Positions 53,501-61,842 of a stretch of DNA of 64,000 bases are shown here, one piece after another. The stretch is from Verrucomicrobiia bacterium (GTDB taxonomy: Bacteria; Verrucomicrobiota; Verrucomicrobiia; Limisphaerales; Pedosphaeraceae): the NCBI GenBank assembly GCA_036268055.1, contig DATAUW010000027.1, positions 115,783-179,782 on the forward strand. The letters run 5' to 3'. The position numbers were made by a program, and so were the translations under genes. Position 1 is the stretch's first letter; every line of letters starts with the position of its first letter. The notes under the pieces are model-generated. The model did no database searches. It saw nothing but the letters and a program-made list of their open reading frames with translations, and was not told the origin of the DNA.

Positions 53501-55491
53501 GTATTTCCGCGATTATAAATTTCAATCCAATCATCCAGCTCGGAATCTTCATCCCTCAAGCCATTGGTATTCACATTCGACGCAAGAAATTCATTGATGA
53601 CCACGTTGGTCAATGCCGCGTCAGCATTGGCCGTGTCCAACCGCACTGTCCAGCTTCCCCCGGCGAAACGATTTCCCATCGGTGAAATATCCGCGATAGT
53701 ATTTCCTGCTGCCCACGCTAATTGCACCGTTCCTTGCGCGGGTGAAACAAATTGAAAAACGTAAGGCCCCGCGCCGCTTCCCGTCACGCCCGTGGCCGGC
53801 GCGCCATTGATCAACAAATCACCCGCAACGACGTTCGTTACAGCTTCGCTGAAATTTACCTGCGCCTGCGTCAACTGGCTCACGATCGCGCCGCCAGTGG
53901 GCACAGTCGAAACTACCGTCGGCGGAATATTATCAACCAGCGTGTAAGTCCACGAAATCGAAGTATCAAAATAATTTCCCGAATTGTCAGTGATGCCGCT
54001 GTCCACATCCCAATAAACCAAAATCGTGCCCGCCAGCGGCTGGCTGAAATTAAAAACATAATTGGAACCGGAACCCGAAACCGTATTCGCGGGAATGCCA
54101 TTGATCAATAAATCGGAAGCATCCACGCCCACTACGTTCTCACTAAAATTAACCTGAAGTTGTGAAAACGCATTGATCGTCGAACCCGCTGCGGGACTCA
54201 GCGACGCCACCTTTGGCTTGGTTGAATCCGGTACGATCACCGTGACCGTCGCCACCTGGCTCGTGACCGCGCCCCCTGCATTGGTCACGATCAATCGGTA
54301 ATCTGCCGCGTCCGCCGCCGCGAGCGCGCCAAAATTCAGCACGTTCGTTTTGGAGCCGCTCACGTCGCCGGTGTCCGTTGCGGAAACATAAATTCCATTC
54401 GTGCCTTTCTGCCATTGATAAACCAGCGGCGTCGCGCCCGAAACTCCCGCGAACAACTGCGCGGCCGTTCCCGCATTCAATGTCGTGGACATCGGTTGAA
54501 CGCCAATCGTCGGCGCAAACAACGGCGGCGATCCGAACGGCTGCACGGTCAAACTTCCCGAACCGCCGCTCGCAAAGTTCACCGGAAAATTCGCCGCCAG
54601 TTCCGGGTAATAATGCGTTCCCGCGCTCAAACTGACGCCTTCGATTTTCACCGAACTGAATACGCAGTTCTGATGCAAAATCATCACTGCGCCATTCGTC
54701 AAAATTAGCGCGCCCGCGCTGTTCAGATCGTAATCAGGCTCGATCCACGCAGGCCCGATTGGCGAACTCGCATTCGGCATCGCCGCCAGATAACCGGTAT
54801 AATTCGGATCAACGGTAATACTGTTTGTGCCCAGCGAATTAAAACCCGAGCCCTGCAACCATCCGCATTGAACAATCCATTGGCCGGTGAATGTATTTGA
54901 ATTCCCGGCGATTTGCTGCGGAAAGGTCGTGCCCGAATTGATGATCACGATATTATTTGAACCCGTGAGGATGCCGGAAATTTTAAAGGCGCGATTGGGA
55001 GAAATACCGCCGCCGCCGCCATTCGCGCCGTGGGAAATATAACTTTGTCCCGCCACCTTGATCACTCCCGTTACCGGAAAGATGGCATCGTCTCCGCCGT
55101 TGAGCATTCCGCCATTTAAAATCAGCCCTGGATTTCCCGAGACGCCGGGAAAATTTAAAGTCGCCCCCGGTTGCTTGGCCCGCAACTCTGAATTTGTATT
55201 AAGCGTGAGCGAATCGCCGGGAAAAGTCTGCACGCCCGAATTGGCCGGATTGCGGATGCGCGTGTTTGACGTGCCGTTGCCGATGGACACACCGTTTGAA
55301 ATCGCCGTGTAAGTATTTCCGGAAACCGGCGAAACCGCCGTTCCTGTCCCGTTGGTTTTCCAAATGGCGGCAGTCCAATCCGTGCCCGCTGCTTCAACGC
55401 TGGTGGTGGTTAAACTGGCTCCGGCAACGGCATCCGCAGAAAACCAAACGAGGCCGAGCAGCAATACGAGAGAGCTAAAATAATACTTCAT
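47554..55491 (-). CDS. Giant secreted protein with CotH kinase-like domain and eight lamin-tail domains
   Basis: A 2645-aa protein; signal peptide MKYYFSSLVLLLGLVWFSAD, ending near AGA. By my reading the order is: module M, beta-helix-like, 25-305; Ig-like 320-415; two Big_5-like repeats (TKPKVASLSPAAGSTI; PPTVVSTVPTGGAIV) 425-625; lamin-tail 1 near 629; chitobiase-like C domain near 800; CotH domain about 925-1310; a second chitobiase-like strand; lamin-tail domains starting near 1440, 1600, 1747, 1883, 2030, 2170 and 2330; and a thrombospondin-type-3-like calcium repeat (DTDGDGLPDDWELAHGLNP) near 2515. The CotH part has IDYMIVNHWAGNDDWPQHNW and the conserved Asp in VWDAEHVL. CotH proteins are secreted protein kinases. 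Surface adhesion and modification are plausible roles. The C terminus ends in FYRLV. Confidence 0.88.
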   Translation of the reverse strand: MKYYFSSLVLLLGLVWFSADAVAGASLTTTSVEAAGTDWTAAIWKTNGTGTAVSPVSGNTYTAISNGVSIGNGTSNTRIRNPANSGVQTFPGDSLTLNTNSELRAKQPGATLNFPGVSGNPGLILNGGMLNGGDDAIFPVTGVIKVAGQSYISHGANGGGGGISPNRAFKISGILTGSNNIVIINSGTTFPQQIAGNSNTFTGQWIVQCGWLQGSGFNSLGTNSITVDPNYTGYLAAMPNASSPIGPAWIEPDYDLNSAGALILTNGAVMILHQNCVFSSVKIEGVSLSAGTHYYPELAANFPVNFASGGSGSLTVQPFGSPPLFAPTIGVQPMSTTLNAGTAAQLFAGVSGATPLVYQWQKGTNGIYVSATDTGDVSGSKTNVLNFGALAAADAADYRLIVTNAGGAVTSQVATVTVIVPDSTKPKVASLSPAAGSTINAFSQLQVNFSENVVGVDASDLLINGIPANTVSGSGSNYVFNFSQPLAGTILVYWDVDSGITDNSGNYFDTSISWTYTLVDNIPPTVVSTVPTGGAIVSQLTQAQVNFSEAVTNVVAGDLLINGAPATGVTGSGAGPYVFQFVSPAQGTVQLAWAAGNTIADISPMGNRFAGGSWTVRLDTANADAALTNVVINEFLASNVNTNGLRDEDSELDDWIEIYNRGNTSVNLAGWSLTDAADQPGEWIFPATNIAAGQYMVIFASGKNRTVPGANLHTSFSLSTSPGYLGLYNADYPPRVAYEYAPSYPQQHSDDSYGINNVNGLSYFAVQTPGGPNSANTLNGLVDDVHFTVPHGFFSQPFNLLLTTATPGATIVYTTNGSAPSISGGTTNGIIYAGPLAINQTTALRAAAFAPGLLPSVVGSQTYLFVESIIRQPNNPPGYPTGNVWTPTPSQVVNGSRAYYEMDPTIVNDPQYTNAVRAGLTALPTLSIMTSIDDMFGPANGIYTHTSDATSDSYRGPLWERDCSMELIYPDGSSGGIQLDCGIEIQGGSQRDPAKNAKHSFRLKFTSQYGPGKLNFPFYPDSPVQSFNTLVVDSGINYWWHYVGGSVPEDQRYRAQCVRDQFTSDLMLALGHPSFHGKFVHLYLNGLYWGIQYLHERPDDDFAASYFGGANTDYDVLKNTTFGLELLSGDANAWNTALALSNTGLTNNAQYEQLQQYVDVDNLIDYMIVNHWAGNDDWPQHNWYVIRNRNTTDGFKFIVWDAEHVLKSVTENVTTVNADGSPAQIYLALANNAEFRLRYADHLQKLFFNGGLFYINPTNSFWDPAHPQNNLAASYYMKRITEITNAIVDESARWGGYLLTTNYTRNNHWLRELNNLLGFATNAPLNTTNYFPIRSANVLNQYRAIGLFPNVSAPVFSQQGGNVPVGFGLTMTNLNSSGIIYYTTNGTDPRAYGSGSVSPSAFAYHNGTPLVLSGSTVVKARVLNGAWSALNEGDFGVALLGVPIRITELMYEPNGGSSFEFIELQNIGPTNVDMSGYSFGGVTYVFPNGTILAPGGVMVISSSGNPAAFAARYPGLVVAGMYGGSLSNSGQRVALLDQNGNTVIAVNYNNAAGWPVGAAGGGYSLEIINPNGDPDDPANWRASTAINGSPGIVTTVTASNNIRFNEIMAENDGAVTNGGTFPDWLELYNPSSNAVNIANWSLSNSGNARKYIFPGGTTLAAGGYLVVWCDSDTTAPGLHSGFNLSKNGENLFLYDASTNRVDAFSFGLQLANFSIGRVGAAGTWQLTFATPGAANLPALTGGATNLFINEWLANSPAGGSDWMELYNASNLPVALTGLYLGTSNELFEIRSVSFIPANGFVQLFADKLAGPDHLDFKLTAAGDAIVLYDYSGQQIDRVSFVNQLESVSEGRLPDGASNIVSFPGTASPDASNYVSTYSGPILNELMARNTSAVYDAFGNHPDWLELYNPGATSFDLSGMSLSVGQNQWVIPGGVSIIANGYLVIWCDNSRAASTSVETDLNTGFALPGDGSTVTLFNTNGQTVDSVAFGFQIANVSIGKIGGTWNLLSAPTPGAANSAAATLGNATALRINEWMANPVSGNDWFELYNPNAQPVSLGGLYLTDDPSITDMTQFLVPALSFIGGHGWVEYQADGHPSNGPNHTGFSLNKDGETIHLYNEDLSQIDEVDFGIQAEGVSQGRLPDGGSNLVSFVSTPTPDASNFLPLPNVLINEVLTHASLPFEDAIELYNFSSNSVAVGGWFISDVATNFGKYRIPDGTVLAAGGYQVFYQDQFDTTNSSPFVLDAVNGGNIFLSQADAQGNLSGYRAQVSFGAAENNVSFGRFVTSDSVDFVAMSNHTFGADSPATVAQFRTGTGLANAYPKVGPVVFNEIMYYPVTISGGVPTENVNEEYLELFNTTSDEVTLYDPVFAANCWKIDGDVQYTFPRGVTLPPGGYLLVVGFDPVNDSASLANFRTKYGITNNVAIYGPYKGSLDDGGATIELLKPGTPEMAPSPDAGFVPYVLVESVSYSSAGLWPGAAAGTGMSLQRRALGSYGNEPLNWIACNPNPGSRNCINDTDGDGLPDDWELAHGLNPYSAAGDDGANGDPDHDGLSNLQEYLAGTDPHDAQSVFKIAAVSVSPNSVNFQFTGVGGHSYIIQYSDSLASGVWQTLTNIPASATNTTVQVKDSPNTNGAVRFYRLVTPGGS

Positions 55492-55522
55492 CTTTCTGTC
55501 ATTCCAGCCGGCGAAAATACTA

Positions 55523-55560
55523 AAGAAAAAGGGGCGTGCGACCCACAGTCACACGCCCCT
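55523..55560 (-). terminator. Rho-independent terminator between the two giant genes
   Basis: A perfect 9-bp stem (AGGGGCGTG at 55530-55538, CACGCCCCT at 55552-55560) with a 13-nt loop. On the minus strand it is followed by TTTTTCTTT. It lies 10 bp after the stop of the 1536-aa gene, so that gene and the CotH gene may be separate units or attenuated. Confidence 0.85.
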
Positions 55561-55570
55561 CTGATAATCC

Positions 55571-58500
55571 TTACGGTCTGACGCGATAGTAGTGCTGAGG
55601 ATCGTTGGGCACGACCATCAACGGAGACATGGCACCGGGAACGTCCGTCCACACGGTACCTGACCCGATGAAATTGGTGGTTTCCTGCAACGTGCCTTGC
55701 GACCAATTCAACGTCAGGCTTCCCGCAGAAGTCGTGAATCCAATCGGCATCGGCGTGCCGCCGGATCCGCCTTGCGATCCCACCACCGTAATGCTGCCCG
55801 AACCCGCATTAACCGCCGAACCCAACTGCAACGGCCAGGCAGCGGGGAAGTTCGTGGGATAAGCGGTGTTCAGTTGGGCAAACGTGTAAGTTCCGGACGC
55901 CACGCTCACGCCATTAACTGTCAGCGTATTGAAGGTGTCATTTTGATGCAGGAATACCTGCCCGTTGACCACGAGGTCCGCGCTGGGACTATGAATATCA
56001 TAAGTCGTCTCCAGCGCGGCGGTGTTGGCCAGGGTAATGGAGTTGGTGCCGAGCGAATTCGCCCCGCTGCCCAGCAACACACCTTGCAACACATTCCATT
56101 GACCCGAATAGGTGTTCGAGCTGCAGGTGACGTTAAGGTTTCCTTGGAACGTGGCGTCGAACGCCTGATACGTAATGGTTCCCGTTCCGGTCAGGAATGA
56201 ATCAATTTGAATCGGGCGATCCACCCCTGCGGTCGAATCCGTATAAATTGCCGTGCTGGCCAGAATATCCATTTCACCACCGACAATGGCTGTGCCGTTA
56301 TCCCCGTTATCAATCTGGCCGCCGTTCATGACCAGTTTCGGGAAGTTAATGTTGGCCACCGCCGGATGCTTGAAACGAAGTTCAGCCGTTGTTGCTCCCA
56401 CTCCCGGTCCATTGACAAATACGCCATCACCGTCAATGGTCAGCAGACCACCGGGGAATGTGGATACCAGGTTTGTCGCGGGATTGCGCAGACGCGCTCC
56501 GGGCACAACTTCATACGTGCTGCCCGGGTTCGAGAACGCTGAGACCGAAGCCGGATTGCCGTCGCTCCAGTTCGTCGGAGTGTTCCAATCCGAACCTTGC
56601 GGCTGTTGAACCGGAGTGCCACCGAAGTCGAGCGTCAGGTTTGTCGCCGGGCCGGTCGGCAGAACGGTGACCACAACTATCGAACTCGTCACTGAACCAA
56701 CTGAATTCGTCACAACTACATCGTAATTGCCGCCGTTGGTTGCCACCGTCGCGGCGACATTCAACCCCGGCGTCTGCGAACCGGAAATGTTGCTGTTGTC
56801 TGCCAGGAAATTTCCGTTCTGACGCCAGCGATAACCCAAAGGCAAATTGCCTTGGGCTGCCGCGCTGATTTGAAACGGCTGGCCGGGATAAACCTGGATG
56901 GATGCTGGCGTGGGTTGTTGCGATATTTGCGGAGCCGGCTGCACCAGCACCGTAATACTGCCGGAACCATTAGTGATGGTAGTCGCGCCATAATGCCCAA
57001 TCCACGTCGCCGGGAAATTCGTCGGATACGTCGTGTTGAGTTGCGCAAACGAATAAGTGCCGACTGCCAGTGGAGCGCCATTTATAAAGAGGCTTTTGAA
57101 GGTGTCGTTTTGATGCAGATACATCTGGCCGCTGAGGAACAGGTTCCCGGTGCTATTGCTGACGTCATACAATGTTTCAAATGCTCCGTTGGTGCTGATA
57201 TTAATATCGTTCGTTCCCAGCGAATTTGTGCCCGACCCCAGCAACATGCCGATCACGATATTCCATTTGCCCGAATAGGCATTGGTCGCGCAGGCGATGT
57301 CCAGGTCATTGGTATAATTCGATTGAAAGGCCGTCTGATTGTAGCCGTGGTATTCGATGCTGGTGCCGCCATTGCCGGTCAGGTAGGAATCAATCTCATA
57401 ACCGCGATCGCTGGGATCGTCGTTATAGATCGGCGCGTTGGTGTTGGCGCTAATGTCTATCTCTCCCTGAACTTGCGCGGCCCCGGGATTTCCCGTGTCA
57501 AGCTGGCCGCCGTTCATGATCAATTTGGGAATGATCACCGTGCCGGGAATCGGCTGCTTGAAACGGAATTCCGCTTGTGCCGTGCCCGCGCCAGGATTGT
57601 TGATCCAAATACCATTGCCATCCACTTTCAGCGAAACACCCGGGAAAGTCGCCGTGCGCGGATTTGCCGGGCTGCGCAACCGTGAACCTGCTAAAAGCTC
57701 GTAAGTGCTCCCCGGCTCGCTGGCGGAAGACAGTGATGCCGGATTGCCATCGCTCCACTGGCCGGTAGTGTCCCAGTCCGCGCCCGAAGCTTCCTGCACG
57801 GTCATGGTGATATTGACCGCCGGACTGGTCGCCTGCACTCCCAAGTTCGCCGCACTGCTCGTCGCGGCGTTGACTGAATTCGAGACGATGACTTGGTAAT
57901 TATTAGCGTCACCCATGCCGATGTTTTGGATTGTCAAAGTCGCCGTGCCCGCGCCGGAGAAGCGCCCACCATTGCTGATATTATTATAGATGCCATTACC
58001 AGCCGTATCGCTCTGCCATTGATAAGTCAACGGATCGGAACCACCCGCCGTCACCGAGAATATTGCAGTCTGTCCCACATACATATTCGTTGAGACCGGC
58101 TGCGTAGCGATGATCGGCGCATAGCTCGTCACGCCGGATCCAGCATAAAAAATTCCAGTCAACTGGCTCTTGGTAAGGGCGCCGTTGAAGACCGCCACAT
58201 CATCCATCTTGCCACTGAAGGCCCGCGCTCCCGTTGAACTGTTGCTGTCATCACCGATCAGGAGCGGATTATTGAAATTCTGATTCACATGAGCGTAAGT
58301 GTGTGTCGCCGACACCAATCCATTGGCATTCATCATGTGAAGCGTCGCGTTCGTCGGCGTCACTACCAATGCCACGAACGACCATTGTCCAGAAGGAACT
58401 TCAATGCCCGAATTCCAACTGTAAGTCTCATACTCGTTGTCCCACGTATATCCCAGCGTTGCGCTGTTATTAGCATCCAGGTTGGCGGCATAATTCAACC

Positions 58501-60181
58501 CCGCCACCGTGTTTCCACCCCGGCATAAAACCAATCCCTCAATCGGGTCCTGCGGACCATTTGGATTCAACCACGCGGTGATGGTGAGAACATTTGTATT
58601 CAAATTCCAACCATTGGGAACACTCACATGCGAGTTCGCAGTTGCCAGATCAAACTGCGCCGCGAAATCATTCGTCGTAAAACCCGGAAATCCATCCGCC
58701 GCAGTCGCCCCGGTGATGCCGCCAAAACCATTTTGCGAATTCACGCCATAAACGCCGGATTTGCCGCCCACGATGTCAAAAGCCAGCGCGTTCCCGGTGC
58801 TGGGATCGTTGGTCTCATTGAATTCATAAAAATCAACTGGGCCGGCCGCGAGCACCGCCGATTCCACCGCCTCGCCACGTGGCATTACCACGGTGAGATT
58901 AGCCACACTGCTCGTGACCGAACCTCCCGCCGAGGTGATGATGAGTTGGTAATTGCCATTATCGGTCGTTGAGATATTGCTGACCGTCAGAGTATTCGTC
59001 GCGGAACCGGAGATGTTCCCGACGTCACTAAGCGCTCCACTATTCTTGAGCCATTGAAACGTAAATGGCGGATGCCCCGTGATCACCGCGGAAAAGGTTG
59101 CGGTATTGCCGGGTAAAAGCTCCTCGGAAACCGGCTGCGTGGCGATGGTGGGAGCCAATGCCGGAGGCGGCCCGTAAGGCTGCACCGTGATACTGCCCGA
59201 ACCGCCGGTCTCAAAATTTCCCGGGAAGTTGGCGGCCAGCTCGCTGTAAAAATGGGTTCCCGCAGTCAGCGGAGTTGACTCGATATTGACCGCGCTGAAA
59301 ATAACATTCTGGTGCAGCCGCATGATGCCGCCGTTGACCAGCGTCAGCACGCCCGCGCTGTTAAGATCGTAATTCGGTTCAAAACGCGTGGGGCCGTTCG
59401 GGGAAGCGGCGCTCGGCATATCAGTCAGGTAACCCGTATAGTTCGGATCCACCGTGATGCTATTGGTTCCAAGTGAATTAGAGCCTGACCCCTGCAACCA
59501 GCCGCACTGCAAAATCCATTGGCCGGAATAAGTGTTCGAATTCCCGGAAATCTGCTGCACGAAAGTGGTGCTGCAGTTGATGATCACCATATTTCCAGTG
59601 CCGGAAAGTACGCCGCTGATGTTAAAACTGCGATTGGGCGAAATGCCGCCGCCACCGCCGTTGGCGCCGTCGGAAATATACGACTGCGCCGCGACTTGAA
59701 TCCTGCCCGCAAATGTTTCCGTGCCGTCGTCACCGCCGTTTATCATGCCGCCATTCAGAATAAGCCCAGGCACGCCGTTAGTCCCCACTCCTGGGAAATT
59801 CAATGTATTCGCCAGCGCCGAATTACCGCTGGCCGATTGCTTGGTGCGCAATTCTGTGTTCGTATTCAGCGTCAGCAAATCGCCCGGAAAAGTTGTCACC
59901 TGCCCGCTCACCGCTGGACAACGAATGCGGGTGTTGTTCAAACCATTGCCGATCGAGATGCCGTTCGAAACCGTAGTATAAGTATTGCCCGCCACCGGCG
60001 CCACAGCCGTGCCCGTACCGACGCCGCTGCCGTTATTCGTCTTCCAAATCGCCGCCGTCCAATTTGCGCCGCTCGCCTGGACGGAGGTGGTAAGCAGGTT
60101 GGTGCCAGCCTCACTGCGATGGTTAAAGCAAAAGAGTGCGGAGCCGAGTAGTAATGATAGAGTCAGGAAACGATGGCGCAT
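55571..60181 (-). CDS. Large secreted protein with three beta-helix-like modules, LamG and Ig-like domains
   Basis: A 1536-aa protein from ATG 60181; the frame could begin two codons earlier at TTG 60187. Signal peptide MRHRFLTLSLLLGSALFCFN. Module M1 (about 20-340) is closely similar to the N-terminal module of the 2645-aa neighbour (NSLGTNSITVDPNYTGYL in both). After an Ig-like domain (NSGALSDVGNISGSATNTLT) comes a LamG-like domain (about 440-680; FYEFNETNDPSTGNALAFD, then YAANLDANNSATLGYTWDNE). Another Ig-like domain follows. Modules M2 (about 783-1090) and M3 (about 1177-1472) are shorter versions, separated by a third Ig-like domain. The C terminus is a YYRVRP-type end. It is likely attached to or released from the surface and may bind polysaccharide. 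Confidence 0.85.
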   Translation of the reverse strand: MRHRFLTLSLLLGSALFCFNHRSEAGTNLLTTSVQASGANWTAAIWKTNNGSGVGTGTAVAPVAGNTYTTVSNGISIGNGLNNTRIRCPAVSGQVTTFPGDLLTLNTNTELRTKQSASGNSALANTLNFPGVGTNGVPGLILNGGMINGGDDGTETFAGRIQVAAQSYISDGANGGGGGISPNRSFNISGVLSGTGNMVIINCSTTFVQQISGNSNTYSGQWILQCGWLQGSGSNSLGTNSITVDPNYTGYLTDMPSAASPNGPTRFEPNYDLNSAGVLTLVNGGIMRLHQNVIFSAVNIESTPLTAGTHFYSELAANFPGNFETGGSGSITVQPYGPPPALAPTIATQPVSEELLPGNTATFSAVITGHPPFTFQWLKNSGALSDVGNISGSATNTLTVSNISTTDNGNYQLIITSAGGSVTSSVANLTVVMPRGEAVESAVLAAGPVDFYEFNETNDPSTGNALAFDIVGGKSGVYGVNSQNGFGGITGATAADGFPGFTTNDFAAQFDLATANSHVSVPNGWNLNTNVLTITAWLNPNGPQDPIEGLVLCRGGNTVAGLNYAANLDANNSATLGYTWDNEYETYSWNSGIEVPSGQWSFVALVVTPTNATLHMMNANGLVSATHTYAHVNQNFNNPLLIGDDSNSSTGARAFSGKMDDVAVFNGALTKSQLTGIFYAGSGVTSYAPIIATQPVSTNMYVGQTAIFSVTAGGSDPLTYQWQSDTAGNGIYNNISNGGRFSGAGTATLTIQNIGMGDANNYQVIVSNSVNAATSSAANLGVQATSPAVNITMTVQEASGADWDTTGQWSDGNPASLSSASEPGSTYELLAGSRLRSPANPRTATFPGVSLKVDGNGIWINNPGAGTAQAEFRFKQPIPGTVIIPKLIMNGGQLDTGNPGAAQVQGEIDISANTNAPIYNDDPSDRGYEIDSYLTGNGGTSIEYHGYNQTAFQSNYTNDLDIACATNAYSGKWNIVIGMLLGSGTNSLGTNDINISTNGAFETLYDVSNSTGNLFLSGQMYLHQNDTFKSLFINGAPLAVGTYSFAQLNTTYPTNFPATWIGHYGATTITNGSGSITVLVQPAPQISQQPTPASIQVYPGQPFQISAAAQGNLPLGYRWRQNGNFLADNSNISGSQTPGLNVAATVATNGGNYDVVVTNSVGSVTSSIVVVTVLPTGPATNLTLDFGGTPVQQPQGSDWNTPTNWSDGNPASVSAFSNPGSTYEVVPGARLRNPATNLVSTFPGGLLTIDGDGVFVNGPGVGATTAELRFKHPAVANINFPKLVMNGGQIDNGDNGTAIVGGEMDILASTAIYTDSTAGVDRPIQIDSFLTGTGTITYQAFDATFQGNLNVTCSSNTYSGQWNVLQGVLLGSGANSLGTNSITLANTAALETTYDIHSPSADLVVNGQVFLHQNDTFNTLTVNGVSVASGTYTFAQLNTAYPTNFPAAWPLQLGSAVNAGSGSITVVGSQGGSGGTPMPIGFTTSAGSLTLNWSQGTLQETTNFIGSGTVWTDVPGAMSPLMVVPNDPQHYYRVRP

Positions 60182-60566
60182 AATCAATTGGTTGTTTATT
60201 TTAGCTGTTCTAGTGATTTCAATCTAACGTCCGGCGATTCCCTTATGATCCTCAAAAAACCATTCTTCCCCGCACACAACTGCAAAATAACGCCCCCGCC
60301 GCTTCACTCCAAGCCAACCCGGTCATTTTAAATCCAACGGTGGACCGCGAGCGTAATTGAAGAATTAGGTTTGTTTCAGTTTGTCTCTTTCCCGTTACAA
60401 AATAGCCCGTTAAAAGCCAAATGCAGCCTGGGAGAAGGATTGGTTAATTTTTGGTGATCCGTTACAGATTAAAAATTCGACTATGATATTGCAAGCTTTT
60501 TTTACAAAAATTTCACTTGATCGTAACACGAGATAGTCATTGTCTCTAAGATGACTCTATAAGTCA
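60182..60566. other. Intergenic region with promoter and short repeats
   Basis: About 385 bp, AT-rich from 60380 to 60540. It should hold the promoter of the 1536-aa gene. At 60535-60567 there are alternating ATGACT/AGTCAT half-sites (60535-60540, 60551-60556, 60562-60567) that could form a weak hairpin downstream of the small lipoprotein gene. No ORF is supported. Confidence 0.45.
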
Positions 60567-60977
60567 TTACTTGGATAATCCCACTGCTTTTACTTCTTGT
60601 GTCGCTCCGTCAATTACCCACTTAGTGCCTTCCGGCGGCGGCGGCACACCATCAAGGCGTCTGCTTGCGAATTCAGCAAAAGTCTGCGGCAACCTGCCCG
60701 TCTGCTGAACAAATAGTCTAAGCTGGCGCGTCATGAATGCATTTACTTCACCGGCAGCATTTTCGCGCAAGTTATTCTCCGAACGCGCTAACACGCTGGC
60801 CGAAGGCATGGGTGGCGGTGGCAGACCCGCCTGTCCCGGTGAATCAGCTGACGGAGCGGCCGCTGCCACCGCATCCGCTGGCGGCGGAGTTTGTTCAACC
60901 GAAACAGGAGACTTGTGACAACCAATCGCCATCAGCGCGACCAAAGTACAACCGTGGCTAAAACTGAATTTTGACAT
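60567..60977 (-). CDS. Small Pro/Ala-rich lipoprotein (136 aa)
   Basis: Signal peptide with lipobox LMAIGC (Cys20), followed by a disordered stretch rich in Pro and Ala (EQTPPPADAVAAAAPSADSP). The remaining part is a helix (NNLRENAAGEVNAFMTRQLR), then a compact region with LPQTFAEFASRRLDGVPPPPEGTKWVIDG. This combination of helix, GRLPQTFAEF motif and a C-terminal GTKWVID strand recalls small proteins often encoded next to prepilin-like genes in this phylum. The prepilin-like gene lies 64 bp upstream on the same strand and the two are probably cotranscribed. Role unknown; possibly a minor component of a type II secretion/pilus-like assembly. Confidence 0.7.
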   Translation of the reverse strand: MSKFSFSHGCTLVALMAIGCHKSPVSVEQTPPPADAVAAAAPSADSPGQAGLPPPPMPSASVLARSENNLRENAAGEVNAFMTRQLRLFVQQTGRLPQTFAEFASRRLDGVPPPPEGTKWVIDGATQEVKAVGLSK

Positions 60978-61041
60978 GCTTGCTAGAATGCCTAACTAAG
61001 TTGCACTGCCATACCGTTCTACTTCGCGCTTTTAGGCGCAA

Positions 61042-61842
61042 TTAATAGACCAAAGGCTGGACATTATTTGTAACAGTAGCAAAAGACGGAAGCACTGAAG
61101 TTACATGCCCATCCGCAAATCCCACATCTGCCTTTTTATTGTGCCGGCTGGTAAGCACATCCCCCGGCACCGAAAAACGGCCATCATCCACAATCGGCGC
61201 GGTCGGATCAGTACACTCAGGCCCGCTTAAAACCGATTGCTCCTCAGCAAACATGATTTTCCCTGCCGGATTGAGAATATCACCCGATCTAAAAGCGTGA
61301 AAAGTTCCATCATCATTCGAGGTCATCCCCTCACTAGCGTTATTAGCCCCAGGCGTAACGCTGGTAACTGTATAACTATAATAGTAAATCCCCTGCGTAT
61401 CGCCATTGATCGCATTGGATCTGAGACGGTCAGCATCATTTTTATCCGCCGGGCAGCGAAACATATTCGTATTGAAGCCGCCTATGTTAACCATGATTGG
61501 GCTTTTCTGCGGTGGGTAGGCCGGCATGGTCACGCGCCAATAAATCCAGTCGTCTGGATGAAATCCAAAGGTATTTCGCGAGGCACAACCGGGGAAAATA
61601 TTGGCATTGATATCCAGATACATCATCATGCCCAACTCAAGCTGCTTCTCGTTGTTGATGCAGGTGATCTGATACGCCTTCGCCTTCGCCTTGGCCAGCG
61701 CCGGCAATAACAATCCCGCCAATATGGCGATGATCGCGATGACCACCAGCAATTCGATTAAGGTAAAAGCGTTGGCTTTTTTTTGCGGATTTGCCGAAAT
61801 AATGTGCTTCTTCGGTTTGGCCTCAAGCTCAAATATAAACAT
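61042..61842 (-). CDS. Prepilin-like protein (type II secretion/pilin N-terminal methylation motif, H-x9-DG)
   Basis: A 266-aa protein. A 27-residue positively charged leader ends at an Ala-Phe cleavage site, [18 protein letters not shown], the class III signal read by prepilin peptidase; Ala replaces the usual Gly at -1, which is frequent in this phylum. The hydrophobic helix (28-50) is followed by a globular domain ([25 protein letters not shown]). A C-terminal [15 protein letters not shown] gives the H-x9-DG signature. Such proteins are numerous in Verrucomicrobia and Planctomycetes and are thought to be pseudopilins or surface filaments. Start ATG 61842. The lipoprotein gene follows 64 bp downstream. 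Confidence 0.92.
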   Translation of the reverse strand: MFIFELEAKPKKHIISANPQKKANAFTLIELLVVIAIIAILAGLLLPALAKAKAKAYQITCINNEKQLELGMMMYLDINANIFPGCASRNTFGFHPDDWIYWRVTMPAYPPQKSPIMVNIGGFNTNMFRCPADKNDADRLRSNAINGDTQGIYYYSYTVTSVTPGANNASEGMTSNDDGTFHAFRSGDILNPAGKIMFAEEQSVLSGPECTDPTAPIVDDGRFSVPGDVLTSRHNKKADVGFADGHVTSVLPSFATVTNNVQPLVY

